Shown one piece after another: positions 21,421 through 32,033 of a DNA stretch of 64,000 bases. The position numbers were made by a program, and so were the translations under genes. Within the stretch, counting starts at the first letter, position 1. The number at the start of each line of letters is the position of its first letter. Source of the stretch: Triatoma infestans (Eukaryota; Arthropoda; Insecta; Hemiptera; Reduviidae); assembly GCA_011037195.1 (NCBI GenBank), contig JAAEAF010004393.1:22086-86085 (forward strand). Reading direction: 5' to 3'. Below the pieces are notes generated by a model. It did no database searches. It worked only from the letters and a program-made list of their open reading frames with translations, and was not told the origin of the DNA.

Positions 21421-23150
21421 TTCAGCTACAACTGTTCTAATTTTGTAATACCTGCTCTACAGTACAATATTATGTTAAAGCTGATTAAAATAATAAGTAC
21501 GGTGAATTGACTTGAATTGAGATCACGGAGAAGTGGAGGAAGGATTTACTATTTAATATGTTGTATATGATGTTTGTTCTTTAATTTTACTTCTAGGAAA
21601 GTTATTGTTCATTTTTGAAACAGATAGTATTAATATTTTTGTTTTATTGTCCAATAAAATTGCACTGGCCATATAGTATTTTATGAAAAGCTATAAATAC
21701 ATATTGTAACGTAAATTGTATATGATAAAATAATTTTTAAAAATATTAGACTATCAATTAATACAATTAAACAAATACAATTAAAAGAAATAATACAAAA
21801 AAAAAAAATCAAAGTTGTGACAAGACGGTTTCTTGGGTATTAATATCAGGGTTTTAACTATTCAATACTTTTTAAAGGAAGTAATATAAAATCGTGTACA
21901 AATTGTCATATATATATAAGATAATTAACATTAGGACTTACATAAAGCAGGTGTATACCATACACTGTACGTACATTCTTATTCATTAATCTCATACACT
22001 TAATATTCCAATGGAATCCCTCTTCTCAATTCTACCACAGCGCCACCATCCAATAAATCTAGCGCCAGAGTTCAGGCAGAATTCTCAAGAGAAAGTGCAG
22101 TCGCGTCCACTTTTCGAAATTCAGTCAAATTTTGTTGTATAAAGAATATTTGTGATTTTTATAAATATAGCCTTGTGAGTGTTACAAGCCGTTTTCTTTT
22201 CTTCTTTTCCACCGGAGGTTTTGTGTTATACTTGCGTCTTGGTATGAGCAGGACCTTCCGCTTGTTGGGGGGTTCGTACTAAGTGTTTGTTGAATGTTGT
22301 AAAGTGGAGCGAAGGTACTTCTCTACTTGTCCGATACCAAAGTACAATGTAAGTTTTTGTCATTATTCATTTAATGAAGTGTTTCATTTCAAATATTTAA
22401 AAAAAATAATAAATTGTATTGTCTTCGATTCAAATTAGTATCTTTACTAATTGAATCCTATAAATCCTATAAACTGTCGATATTTGAATGGAGAAAACCA
22501 CGAAAAACCGGAATAATAAAATAATTAATAATTTAAAAATTGTTTATAAATAATCTCAAAAGAAAACATTACAATTTCTGGTGGCCGTTGAATATTGAAA
22601 AAAGAAACATCTGTTCCAACATTGGCAAGCTAAGTTTATACTGCCAACAATTTACATTAAAGTATGGATGTATAAGAGCTAATAACATTTCACTAATCTT
22701 ACCAGTTGATTGCCTAGTGATAATCTAATAGATTTGATAAGAGGTACCAGTGGAAAAGAGGGGAGTTTATATTAAGGAAATAAAGGGGTGTGAGTGGTAT
22801 ATGAAAGAGGTTAGATGGCGGATGTTGAGTACGAAGGGGGGCGGCAATACAAGAAATAATCTTATATATGTATATAGTACATTTATGTACTACAACCAAT
22901 TTTAGTAACAATCTCATTCTAATTTTGTTTCATTTACTTTTATAATTACACTCAAGCTGTACCAGGAAAGGGGCGTAAATATTGAACTAAAATATAAGTG
23001 GATTTGAAACGGGGTACTTTATCCATAAAGCATGACAGATGTCCTATAGCACTTTAAGTTAATCATCAAATGGATTACACAATAGAGAAATTGTATTAAT
23101 CTGGGTGTTAGGAACCATTTTCTTATAAATACTTTGTGAAAGCATTTAAA
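21421..23150. other. Unassigned sequence with one exon-like spot
   Basis: Mostly AT-rich. The stretch 22020-22350 is less AT-rich and ends AAGTACAATGTAAGTTTTT, a good splice-donor context, so an untranslated first exon is conceivable. No coding sequence follows. The rest shows short open frames only. Confidence 0.25.
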
Positions 23151-23159
23151 TCTAGTACA

Positions 23160-23600
23160 AAAAAGGTTGCACTGGCGATTTGATGTTGCTCGTTTAGTTG
23201 GTAATCTAGGGAGCTCGTGAAAACAATCTCGGACAAGAACAACTTCCCCCCTCGGAGTTATGAATATGAAAAACAGCTTGACTAAAAATTGAAAAATGGG
23301 TTCAAAATTCTAATTTTAATTAGTACAATGTTTCGTAAACAAAGGAGCCTGGAAAAGTCCCGAGAAAATTTAATAGAGAAAACTGTACAAATATTCATAT
23401 CACATTGGTTTTTCTCTTTTCTCCCTACATTTTTATTTTTATTTTCGTACGCCATGACTTCGGTGGTTATTCAGCCAATTCTATGTTGCGTGGCCCAATA
23501 TAAAAAGGTTGCGCTGGCAACTGATTTGTTCGTTTAGTTAGATATCCATGGGACACGTAAGAACCATCTCGGAAGTGAAAAACTAAGCTGCCCCGTCCCC
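23160..23600. repeat. Degenerate direct repeat pair
   Basis: AAAAGGTTGCACTGGCGATT..CGTTTAGTTGG..ACAATCTCGGA at 23162-23235 is echoed by AAAAAGGTTGCGCTGGCAAC..CGTTTAGTTAG..ACCATCTCGGA at 23504-23575. The two lie about 340 bp apart. Their class is unknown. Confidence 0.45.
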
Positions 23601-23619
23601 AAACATCACATTCTGTCAC

Positions 23620-23895
23620 AGGGCAGATCCAGGTTATGGATGTTGCCCCCGAAAACTTCGTGCCTGATGCGTTGGTAGGACCGAAACGGATAACAAGTTA
23701 GAGTTATTGCGATCTTTCATTTTCGAGATATCTTCCTTTACACACCACATTCACAGAACTATTCGCCAATAACATTATTTTCGTACTCAGGGGACCTCAA
23801 AACATGTATTTCTGGTAAAAATTCGACATCGAAAATTTGACACGATCGCAATAATTTCTCTTTCCAGGGAGTAAGAGCAACTAAAAATGCAAGAT
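23620..23895 (+). repeat. Family C 3' fragment
   Basis: GATGTTGCCCCCGAAAACTT, GATGCGTTGGTAGGACCGAA, ACATGTATTTCTGGTAAAAA and CGCAATAATTTCTCTTTCCA follow the terminal-unit order. Confidence 0.6.
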
Positions 23896-23899
23896 ATGC

Positions 23900-24845
23900 C
23901 AAGCCGTAGTTTATTTATTTATTCTGGCAACCAGTTTCGCTTCCTACTGAATTTGCTTTAACTTGTTCGTTATAAATTGCTTCCTATGTTTGAACATTAT
24001 TACAAAATAGTAATATAGAAATATTATTGTAATAAATAAATAAACAGAATTTATATCAATTATTAAAGAAAAATAATAATACAGTATTAAAAAAAATAAA
24101 TTAATTAAAAATGATGTTTGTAGGGATAAGGGGAAAAATAAATATGAAAAGTAATTCTTTATCAATTGAATACAATTAAATAATCGATTTCAATTTCTTC
24201 TCATTGCTTATTTTTATCGAAACGAAATATGGTTGTTGTAGTTTATGGCCAATTAAAAATCAATTTAAAAGAGGAAAAACATAATTACTAGATCGGAAAT
24301 AACAACTTGAAAAACAAAATTGTATGCATATAATTTATCTGTTTTAATATGTCCGTCCGTCTGTATATATTGCCGTTGTATTTCTTTCATTTTCATCAAT
24401 TCCCGCCAAATTTTTCATTAGTTGTTTTTTATCATTTTTTTTTTCACATTCTCTTAATGCTATCATTTCTCAAAAAATTGCGTGTTTCCACTGGGGAAAA
24501 CATGTTTTGAGGTTCCCCAGAGATTTGGGAATGTAAACAATATTATTACAGTTTGGTGTGTGTGTGTGTGTGAGTATATTTGTGCATGTATGTGTACCTG
24601 TGTAATGTGAACAAAAATAAATTAAAAACTACTACAAAAAACATTTTCAATACAAAAAAATTCTGAAATGTTGGAAAAAATTCAATTATAAAATTGGCGG
24701 CCAATTGGCGGCCGGACAAAAGTAGATACATATTATGGACGACAAATTTACGAGTGATGAACAACAGAAAAAGAGAAAATCACAACAAAATATTCAAAGA
24801 ACCACTAATTTAATAATTAAACGGAAAACGTGTGGTTTCACGCAA
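23900..24845. other. AT-rich spacer
   Basis: A/T runs, a TG tract at about 24555-24572 and a TTGGCGGCCAATTGGCGGCC duplication near 24695. A short frame (24546-24764, minus) reads through the microsatellite and is discounted. Confidence 0.35.
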
Positions 24846-25072
24846 AAAAAAAATCTGGTATGAAACACTCACAGGACTTCCTCATTCTGCGAAATAACAA
24901 ATTTTCTTCACACGTACAATTATTCTTATTAGTGTTTAAAAAACTGTGGATATTTGAATGGAGAAAACCACGAAAAACCGGAAAAACCTATTCAGTAAAG
25001 TCGCATTTCCGGCCAATCGATTTTCTTCCAACTCGGCATTTCTATAACATATTTAATTCTTTTTTTTTTAAT
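24846..25072 (+). repeat. Family C 5' fragment
   Basis: Opens AATCTGGTATGAAACACTCA and reaches TCGCATTTCCGGCCAATCGA before the SINE poly-T begins. Confidence 0.65.
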
Positions 25073-25073
25073 T

Positions 25074-25262
25074 TAAGGCGCGTCAACATCTAGGGTCATT
25101 GGCGCCCGGAGCCTTGTCAGTGCACTGCTGGCCTCTGGACAGTGTTCTCTCCGGCACACTATCCATCACCGGACGGTGAGCTGTAGAGGCTACTAGGAAG
25201 AAAAAGGGTAGTACAGCTGAACTCGAACCCGGGTCCTCCTGTGGAAATCCATAGCTATTTCC
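25074..25262 (-). repeat. tRNA-derived SINE
   Basis: On the minus strand there is a B box (GGGTTCGAGTTC) about 40 nt from the head, a TAGTAGCCTCTACAGCTCAC body, GCCAGCAGTGCACTGACAAG and GACGCGCCTTAAATT with an A-rich tail (plus-strand T-run at 25062-25072). It is inserted in family C sequence: TTTAATTCT precedes it and AATTCCAATTAATATTAAGT resumes after it. Confidence 0.7.
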
Positions 25263-25299
25263 CTCCCTCTAATTCCAATTAATATTAAGTATTGTTGTG

Positions 25300-25475
25300 G
25301 TTGGTCTCGCAGAGCTGGAAAGCATCAGAGATACGATTTTCCGTGATATCCTCCTTCTTTTTGTGGTCATCGACCGATTTCGGGCGTTCGCCCCTCATCA
25401 GGATGCATTTGTCAAACAGTGTGATAGCATAGATTTACACAGAGCAGAGTGTATCAACTAAATTTGCTCTGAGAC
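25300..25475 (-). mobile_element. Hammerhead-bearing repeat, subfamily A
   Basis: The best-preserved copy. Read on the minus strand it has the body (CTATGCTATCACACTGTTTG), the ribozyme-like module, and the tail (AAATCGTATCTCTGATGCTT, then CCAGCTCTGCGAGACC). The same order occurs in inverted pairs at 25605-25865. Confidence 0.65.
25363..25407 (-). ncRNA. Hammerhead-like ribozyme motif, subfamily A (all core boxes kept)
   Basis: On the minus strand: stem I arm CATC, CTGATGA (25396-25402), one extra G, stem II GGGC/GCCC with GAAC loop, GAAA (25379-25382), stem III ATCGGT (A-U, U-G, C-G), GTC ending at 25373, then GATG (25369-25372) pairing perfectly with CATC. All invariant hammerhead boxes (CUGANGA, GAAA, NUH) are present in order. 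This is a minimal type I form with a near-palindromic, loop-less stem III, which in known Penelope-type hammerheads favours dimeric cleavage. The deviation is the single extra base before stem II. Activity is inference. Confidence 0.6.
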
Positions 25476-25604
25476 TTTTATTTACAACATTTCTTCAGGA
25501 AAATTCATTTAAGGAGACTTTTGCGGTGAGGGATGGGGTTATGTTTTCCCTAATATGCTATTTCAGTTCAATAATGTGCCACAATTCTGTCAACTAAATA
25601 ATAT

Positions 25605-25865
25605 TATCAGAGATATTTTCCGTGATAGCCTGGTTCTATTTTTGTCCGTCTACCGGTTTCGGGCATTCACCCATTTTCAGGATGCATTTGTCAAACAGTG
25701 TGATAACATAGATTTGCACAGCGCAGAGTAGATCAACTAAATTTGCTCTGTGCAAATCTATTTTATCACGCTGTTTGACAAATATATCCTGATGATGGGC
25801 GAACGCCTGAACCGGTCGACGGACACAAATAGAACCAGGCTATCACGGAAAATTTAGTTGACAGA
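25605..25865. mobile_element. Palindrome of two hammerhead repeats (subfamily A)
   Basis: The left arm 25611-25735 and right arm 25745-25860 are inverted copies for about 110-120 bp each, from TTTCCGTGATAGCCTGGTTC on the left to the matching AACCAGGCTATCACGGAAA on the right. A spacer of roughly 15 nt (TAGATCAACTAAATTTG) separates them. The left module has CTGAAAA and GTA; the right has CTGATGA, GTC and GAAC. Both are degenerate but still foldable in stem II. A transcript from either strand would form one long hairpin. Confidence 0.7.
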
Positions 25866-25881
25866 ATTGTATAGCACATTA

Positions 25882-26168
25882 CTTACTACTTACTCCGCGC
25901 CTCTACAGATCTGTGTGACCCTTGGCCTTCCGAACTATTTCTCTCCATTTCTCTCTGTCCCTTGCGACAGTCCTCCAGTCTCCAGCTCCCAACTTTGTGG
26001 CGTCTCTTCTGACTTCATCCTTCCAGCGGCTCCTCGGCCTTCCTCTTCTTCTTTTTTTACCCACTATTGCCATATCTAACATTCTCCTTTGCGGCCTTTC
26101 TTCTTTCATTCTCTCGACATGCCCAGCCCATCGCAGTCTACCTGCTATTATATAATTTATTATGTCTT
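25882..26168 (-). mobile_element. 5'-truncated RTE-like LINE insertion with TSD
   Basis: Flanked by TTGTATAGCACATTA at 25867-25881 and 26169-26183, a perfect 15-bp duplication. Read on the minus strand the 287-bp insert encodes the C-terminus typical of RTE-type endonuclease-RT ORFs: RLRWAGHVERM, then RRRGRPRSRWKDEVRRD, then DWRTVARDREKWREIVRKAK and a stop near 25903. A short GTAAGTAGTAAG tail follows. The frame is open throughout, so the insertion may be fairly young. It interrupts family C sequence that flanks the palindrome. Confidence 0.75.
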
Positions 26169-26183
26169 TGTATAGCACATTAT

Positions 26184-26930
26184 TGAACTGAAATACCATA
26201 TTAGAGAAAAGATGACTCCACCCTTCACCGCAAAAGTCTCCTTAAATGAAGAAATGTTGTAAATTAAAGTCCTAAAAACTAAGTGTAGGTAATATTTAAA
26301 GTTTAAAAAAAATTGTTGGATCCGTTTTAGAAAAAAATAGTAGAAAACTAAAAACTACTTTCATTAAAGCGCACTTCCGGTCATCCGATTGTCTTCAAAC
26401 TCGGGATTACAACAACATATTTAATTGTAATTAATACAATTTAGATGATAGAATTGTGTAATGACTGAAATAGCACTTTATTGGAAACCATAATTCCACG
26501 TTTCCCCACAAAAGTGCCCTTAAACGATTTTTCCCGGAGAAATATTTCAAATAAAAGTCATAGCTCTTTGAATGTGCAGTTGATGTAGCAAGTTTAAAGC
26601 AAATCGTTGGAGCTGTTTTCAAGGAAATTAAAAAAAAAAAAACATTTCGTTAAGTGGCACTTCCGGTTGATGGATTTTGCCCGAAATCTTCGTCTCATGC
26701 GGTGGTAGTATTTGAACGAAAGACCATGTTTGAATTTGCTGCAACTTTTGGTTTTTTGAAATATTCTCACATACACTTTTCATACAGACCATTTTCTAAA
26801 AACTACTTTTTTGGACTCAGGGGACCTCAAAACATGTATTTCCGGTGAGAAATCAATTTTGAAAATCTGGCACGATCGCAATACTTCCTTTTACTATTTA
26901 TTAGTAATAGAAAGTAATAAAATATAGCTG
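26184..26930 (+). repeat. Family C 3' two-thirds
   Basis: Two units (GCACTTCCGGTCATCCGATT at 26371, GCACTTCCGGTTGATGGATT at 26656) and the terminal block ACATGTATTTCCGGTGAGAA. The terminal hairpin is reduced (CTTTTACTATTTATTAGTAATAG). The usual CA tract is cut to CACATACACTTTTCATACAG. Confidence 0.65.
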
Positions 26931-27240
26931 CAAAAATATTTAAATGAGTGACAAAATATTTAAATCCAACGATATCGCATGTGCTTTCATGTTATGTTCT
27001 GTTTATCACATGTAATTTACTTACTATTGTTGTTACGATGTATTTTTTATAGCATTTTTATTATCATAATACCGATAATTAGCATAAGTGAATATATAAT
27101 AAAACAAATACATATTTAATACAATGATGACGAAACTTTTTGATAAAGCAGTTCAAAATTGAATTTTTTTTTTTTTAATTCCAACCCGTGGGTTAGTGCT
27201 TATATGTGTAATTATCAAAGTAAATTAAAATATAAATTAG
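26931..27240. other. AT-rich spacer
   Basis: No gene, repeat or RNA structure is recognised between two family C copies of opposite orientation. Confidence 0.4.
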
Positions 27241-27363
27241 TACTTTCTCTTACTTCTATTAAGAGGAAGTATTGTAATCGTGTAAAATTTTCGATATCGA
27301 GTTTTCACTGAAAATATCCGTTTTGAGGATCCCAGAGTCCAAAAAAGTGGTTTCTAGCAAATG

Positions 27364-27402
<39 letters not shown>

Positions 27403-28215
27403 TCCCAGTGTGTTTTTTGTTTTTTAAAAATATCTTTATTACCATTTGACAGTACGTTATCTGTCAAAATTCCTCAAACGAAAGTACCATTTTACTAGTT
27501 TTTTTTTTGCGATTTTCTTAAAAACGGCTCCAACGATTTGCTTGAAACTTGTTTCTTCAAACTTGGCATATCAACTACACGTACAAAGTTTTGTTTGAAA
27601 TATTTCTCTGGAAAAATTCATTTATGTGTTGTTAAGGGGGAGGGGTGGGGTTAAGTTTTCATCTAAAGTGCTATTTCAGTTTTCAGTTTATTAGACAATT
27701 CTGTCATCTAAATAATCTTAATTAGAATTAAATATGTTGTTGAAATTCCAAATTTGAAAAAATCGGATTACCGGAAGTACGTTTTACTTTACCACTTTAC
27801 TAGATGATTTTTCACTTTTTCGCGATTTTCTCAAAAATGGCTCCAACGATTTTCTTGAAACTTTCTATATAACTACACCTACAAAGATGTTCAACTTTTA
27901 TTTAAAACATTCCTCTGGGAAAATTCATAAGGCCACTTTACTGGTTGGTGTAGGGATAGGGTTATGTTTTTCCCTAAAGTGCTATCATAGTTGATTATAC
28001 AATTATATCATCCAAACAAAATTAATTAGAAATAAATAGATGACCATGGAGTTAAAATTAGTAAACCGGAAGTGCGCTTTTACTGAACAGTTCTTTCAGT
28101 TTTCGACGAATTTCATTAAATTTGGTACCCTAACTATAAAATTTGTCAATTATAATTTTGAGAACTGGAGTAAGAGAAAGTTGTGTGAGTGTTTCCAGTT
28201 ACCAGATTATTTTTA
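27241..28215 (-). repeat. Family C repeat, near-complete copy
   Basis: Hairpin ACTTTCTCTTACTTCTATTAAG at the left, TG tract at 27366-27400, three CCGGAAGT/GCTCCAACGATTTT units, and GTTGTGTGAGTGTTTCCAGT at the right. It matches 11361-12337 in order. Confidence 0.7.
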
Positions 28216-28609
28216 ATAATATGCATGATAATATTATTTTATTTAGATTAACAGTACAGTGCGTTAATAAATTTTATTATATTTGCCAAAGAACTTATTT
28301 AGTATTATTGATTGAATTATTATTGCTGTTAATTAAAATGACTTTTCGACTTTAATTTACGTTATTTTTTAAACTTTTTGTTTTTCTCTTTTCGCCGAAA
28401 GAGAATGAGAGAGAGTGAATCAAGAAAGACCAGCCACCGGATCGCTAAATTATTTATCGTGTAATTTTAAACGTTAAAACTGAAGAAAATGAACCGAAAC
28501 CCAAGAATTATATTGATAAAATAAATTAAAAGGATATTCTTTTGTATGGAGACTATTTACGTGCAGTATCAATTATCATTAGAAACACTTAATTTGCCCT
28601 GCTAATTAC
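28216..28609. other. AT-rich spacer
   Basis: No feature is recognised. A CTGAAGA..GAAAC coincidence at about 28482 lacks a stem II. Confidence 0.35.
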
Positions 28610-28622
28610 ATAGTTTGTCGAT

Positions 28623-29141
28623 TCACCATATTTTGGGTGACGGGACATGTCGGCGTGGAAGGTAATGAGGTGGCCGACACCCTGGCAAAAGAAGGCGCTA
28701 CATCTCCTCTCTTTGGGCCAGAGCCCTTTTGCGGAGTTAGCAACCAAATATTCTTAGAAGAAATCAAGAAGAAGGAGATGGCGAAAAGAGCTCGTCTCTG
28801 GAACATCATCCCGGGACTGAGGCAGGCCAAGGTCGGTCTGGGAGGTTACAACCAGGAAAGGTATAAAGCCTGCATCAGTCTGAGTAAGAACAAGATCCGT
28901 ATCCTTACGGGATTCCTTATGGGGCACTGTAGACTCAGGGGACACCTGAGGAAGCTCGGCCTAGAAGATGATGGCGCATGCAGATTCTGTGGGGCGATGG
29001 AGGAAAACTCCGATACATCTCCTCACAGACTGTGATGCCGTCATTCAAAGAAGATTTAGTAATGAGCTAGCTCATCTACGGCACTGGGGGGGACAATAGA
29101 TTATCAATGGTCGCGGTACAGAACTCTCAAGGAAAAAAAAA
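28623..29141 (+). mobile_element. 5'-truncated Jockey/R1-like LINE insertion with TSD and poly-A
   Basis: Perfect 13-bp duplication ATAGTTTGTCGAT at 28610-28622 and 29142-29154. The insert ends in an A-run (29133-29142). The left junction falls inside the RNase H domain, the hallmark of incomplete target-primed reverse transcription. Confidence 0.8.
28625..29099 (+). pseudogene. LINE ORF2 RNase H C-terminus and zinc finger
   Basis: The frame opens with the end of the RNase H domain (VTGHVGVEGNEVADTLAKEG, containing the late catalytic Asp). It continues through a linker with KIRILTGFLMGHCRLRGHL and the terminal CX2C finger CRFCG. A one-base frameshift near 29006 moves the reading to the HLLTDCDAV segment, which supplies the finger's His and Cys, and a TAG at 29097-29099 ends it. 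This architecture is characteristic of Jockey/R1-like LINEs with RNase H. Without RT or endonuclease it is dead on arrival. Confidence 0.75.
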
Positions 29142-29154
29142 ATAGTTTGTCGAT

Positions 29155-31147
29155 AATAGCGACCTTTCAGTCGTACTGAATATGTCATTAGATGGACATA
29201 TTTTGCAATGCAGTTTAATTGACAGAAAAAAAAGAAGAAAATTATGTAATATGAAATGAATTGAAGTGGATGAAATATCTGTAGAAGTTGGCCGTGAAGT
29301 ATATGACTACATGGAAGACAAAGGATTGAAAAACAGGACAACAATGATGGAAGTGGAACTGTTGGAGAAAGAAAGAAAGGGGTAAAGAAGTAGAAGAAAG
29401 TAGGCTATATTCTTTATGCTAACTAAACTCTAAATGATAATTACAAAGGATTAAGGGAGGGCACTCCAGTTTTACGATATGGAGGGCGGCTCACTGGGCG
29501 GAAGAGAAAGATAGAGTCGGTGAGGGTGGACTGAGTTTAAACCGTTCACACCAAGCCATACTCTCTTATTTGATTTGAATGTTTTATTATTCAAATTATA
29601 TTGAATCGATGTTTGTCTATTTTTTTTTTGTTTCTTTTCTTTTCCGTTTCCGTCACTTCCGCTGTTCCCCCCCCTGTAGGTGGTGTTTTATTTCATCATT
29701 ATTCCTTCCTCAGTTTTCCAATAATAACAAACGCACTCACTCACCATGAAGAATAAGTAAGTCCTTAACATTTTTTTTTGTTTTACAAACTGGACACAAA
29801 AGAAATATGGCTTTAAGATTTAAGTTCAAGTTAAAAAAAAAGAAGAAAAAAAAGAGCTTCTTAATGAACGGAAGAGGGTATTTAAAAAAAAAAATAATAA
29901 TAATTTTTTCACGTCTAATGAAACAATCGTTGCATATTTTAATATTTCGATATCATCAAGCATGTTATCCCCCCTTACTAATCACACTCAGAAAACTTCT
30001 TTTACCTCATTCCCTTTCATCTCTCTCTCTTCCTATGGAGGGGAAAAATGGAGGGGGGAATTTATTAATTTATTAAGAGAGAGGGTTAACAAGAAAGTAA
30101 AAATATGTTAATACAATCATTTTTAAAAATTGGATATGCAAGAGTGAGAGATACAGATATAGAGCGAGAGAGACAGACAGACAGATAGAAATAATAATGA
30201 TAATATTTTGTGAATCTGTGATGAGAATTATAGGTTTTTTTTGTGTTTTTTTTCATTAAAGAGAGATGCTTTATTTGAATTCACATCATCACTTACTCGC
30301 TCACTAATTCTAATTCTTGTTTCAGCTTCGATGGCCTGGGTTTTTTTTTTTTTTTAATCCAGAGTGGCATTGCCTTTATAAACCATTAAAATTATAACCG
30401 AGTACAGTTGTTTTAATTATAGGAATGGTTACCAGCCTTTTTGATCAATAATAATTAAAAGAAAAAAAAAATTAAAAATGGGAGGAAGTTCATTTCCAAT
30501 CCATTCTAGGTATATATATATATATATGCATTTTTTTTCCATAGCTCCAGAATGTTCCAGTCTCCAGCTAGTCTTTTTTTTTTTATCAGTCGCCGCCTCC
30601 TCCGTCCAACAACAACACCATCCATGCTATAATACAGAATATGTCGGATACAAAATGGTTAGTTATTAGTACTGTCTTTTACAAAGACACACAAACTTGC
30701 ACTATTATTCAAATACAATTTCCCACTTTTTTTTTCGCCCCCGCTCCATCACCGCCACCCCCAACCAACCAACCAACAGCACCGTTGATCCAATTCCTCC
30801 TAATCTAGCCGCTCCTCTTCCTAATCCATCCTCTATTTTTCTACACACAATATAAATTGATTACTAACTTTGTCTATTTTTTTTCTCGTTTTATTTTTAT
30901 TTTTATTTAATTTTTTTCTTTTTCTTTTAACATAAGCGAAAACAGTAACTTTATATATATATATACTCATATACAACGCTTACCAACCTAGACAGACACA
31001 CATAAATACGTTCTGTACTATATATACACTCACACACACACATATATCATCTATATATGTTAACACTAATATAAGCTAGGGTTGTTGGAACCCTACACTA
31101 ACACAAACTGAATTCTGGCAGTAATTGAAAAATTTTTATCAGCCAAG

Positions 31148-31199
<52 letters not shown>

Positions 31200-31740
31200 A
31201 CATACACACAAACGCCCACTTTAACCGCCTCCAAACATACAATCTAACCACCACACTACACTGCCGCCGCTCATCTCCCCCCCCCACCCACTCCAAAAAA
31301 AGAAACTGCCTTAACCCAGTTGTTGTAGCATATACATACATACACATATACATACATATACAAACCGCCACCAGTTTGTGTTAATTGCAAACACGTACTA
31401 TATCGTCATCACATTCACACACACACCCATACATTCTTCAACAATGCCGCCTCCAATCTTCCTCCCATTTCCCTCACCCCTTTCTGCATTTAAAAAAAAA
31501 AAAGAAAAACCCAAGCGAGACATACCAAAAAACACTATAACATCATTGAACGTTGAACATTCAGCCGTAATCCAAAATTGAATTAATTTTTTTTCGCCTC
31601 CATTTTATTTACGCTCTATATGTTACAAGTGAAATAGTGAATACTAAAAAAAAAAATTAAATTAATCATCTTTTTTTTTGTTTTTATGTGAGTTTAACTT
31701 GTAGAAGATATAAAACTGTGTAGTACTTTATTCAATTAAG
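29155..31740. other. Unassigned, partly exon-like region
   Basis: Low-complexity and unique-looking sequence with CA tracts at 31157-31194. Several spots resemble splice sites. A pyrimidine tract and CAG at about 29703-29713 precede CACCATGAAGAATAA and GTAAGTCC at 29756. A T-rich tract with ATCAG at 30575-30590 precedes an open 69-nt block rich in Pro and Asn codons, followed by GTTAGT at 30658. An open frame of about 40 codons lies at 29260-29385. None is linked to a recognisable protein. Confidence 0.25.
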
Positions 31741-31744
31741 TTAA

Positions 31745-31810
31745 AAAAAAAAAAATCTGGTGTGAAACACTCATACGAACTTCTCTTGCTATTTTTGTTT
31801 TGTTTTTAAT
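31745..31810 (+). repeat. Family C 5' end, interrupted by SINE
   Basis: AAATCTGGTGTGAAACACTC followed by TACGAACTTCTCTTGCTATT, then the SINE tail. Confidence 0.6.
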
Positions 31811-32033
31811 TTAACGCGCGTCAACATCTATTGGTCATTGGTGGCCGGAGCCTTTTCAGTGCACTGCCAGCCTCCGAATAGTGTTCCTCTGTTAAAAACA
31901 ACACTGTCCATCACCGGACAGAAAGAGCTGTAGGGGCTCCTAGGTAGGAAAAATCTAAGGGCAGCACAGCTGGACTCGAACCCGGGACCTTCGCGTGGGA
32001 GTCCAGTATGCTAACCACTTAGCTAGTTCCTTC
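31811..32033 (-). repeat. tRNA-derived SINE, fullest copy
   Basis: Read on the minus strand: A box TAGCTAAGTGG (TRGYNNARNNG form), B box GGTTCGAGTCC 34 nt on, the body (CCTAGGAGCCCCTACAGCTC, GGTGATGGACAGTGTTG), a conserved core (GGCTGGCAGTGCACTGAAAA) and the end TTGACGCGCGTTAAATT with an A-rich tail. Flanks CTCTTGCTATT (31788-31798) and CTCTTACTATT (32035-32045) form a near-perfect 11-bp duplication. Pol III internal promoter boxes are seen directly; a tRNA origin of the head is inferred from them. Confidence 0.75.

Noticed and set aside
28482..28500. CTGAAGA..GAAAC resembling a hammerhead
   Set aside because: The bases between cannot form stem II and no cleavage triplet follows.
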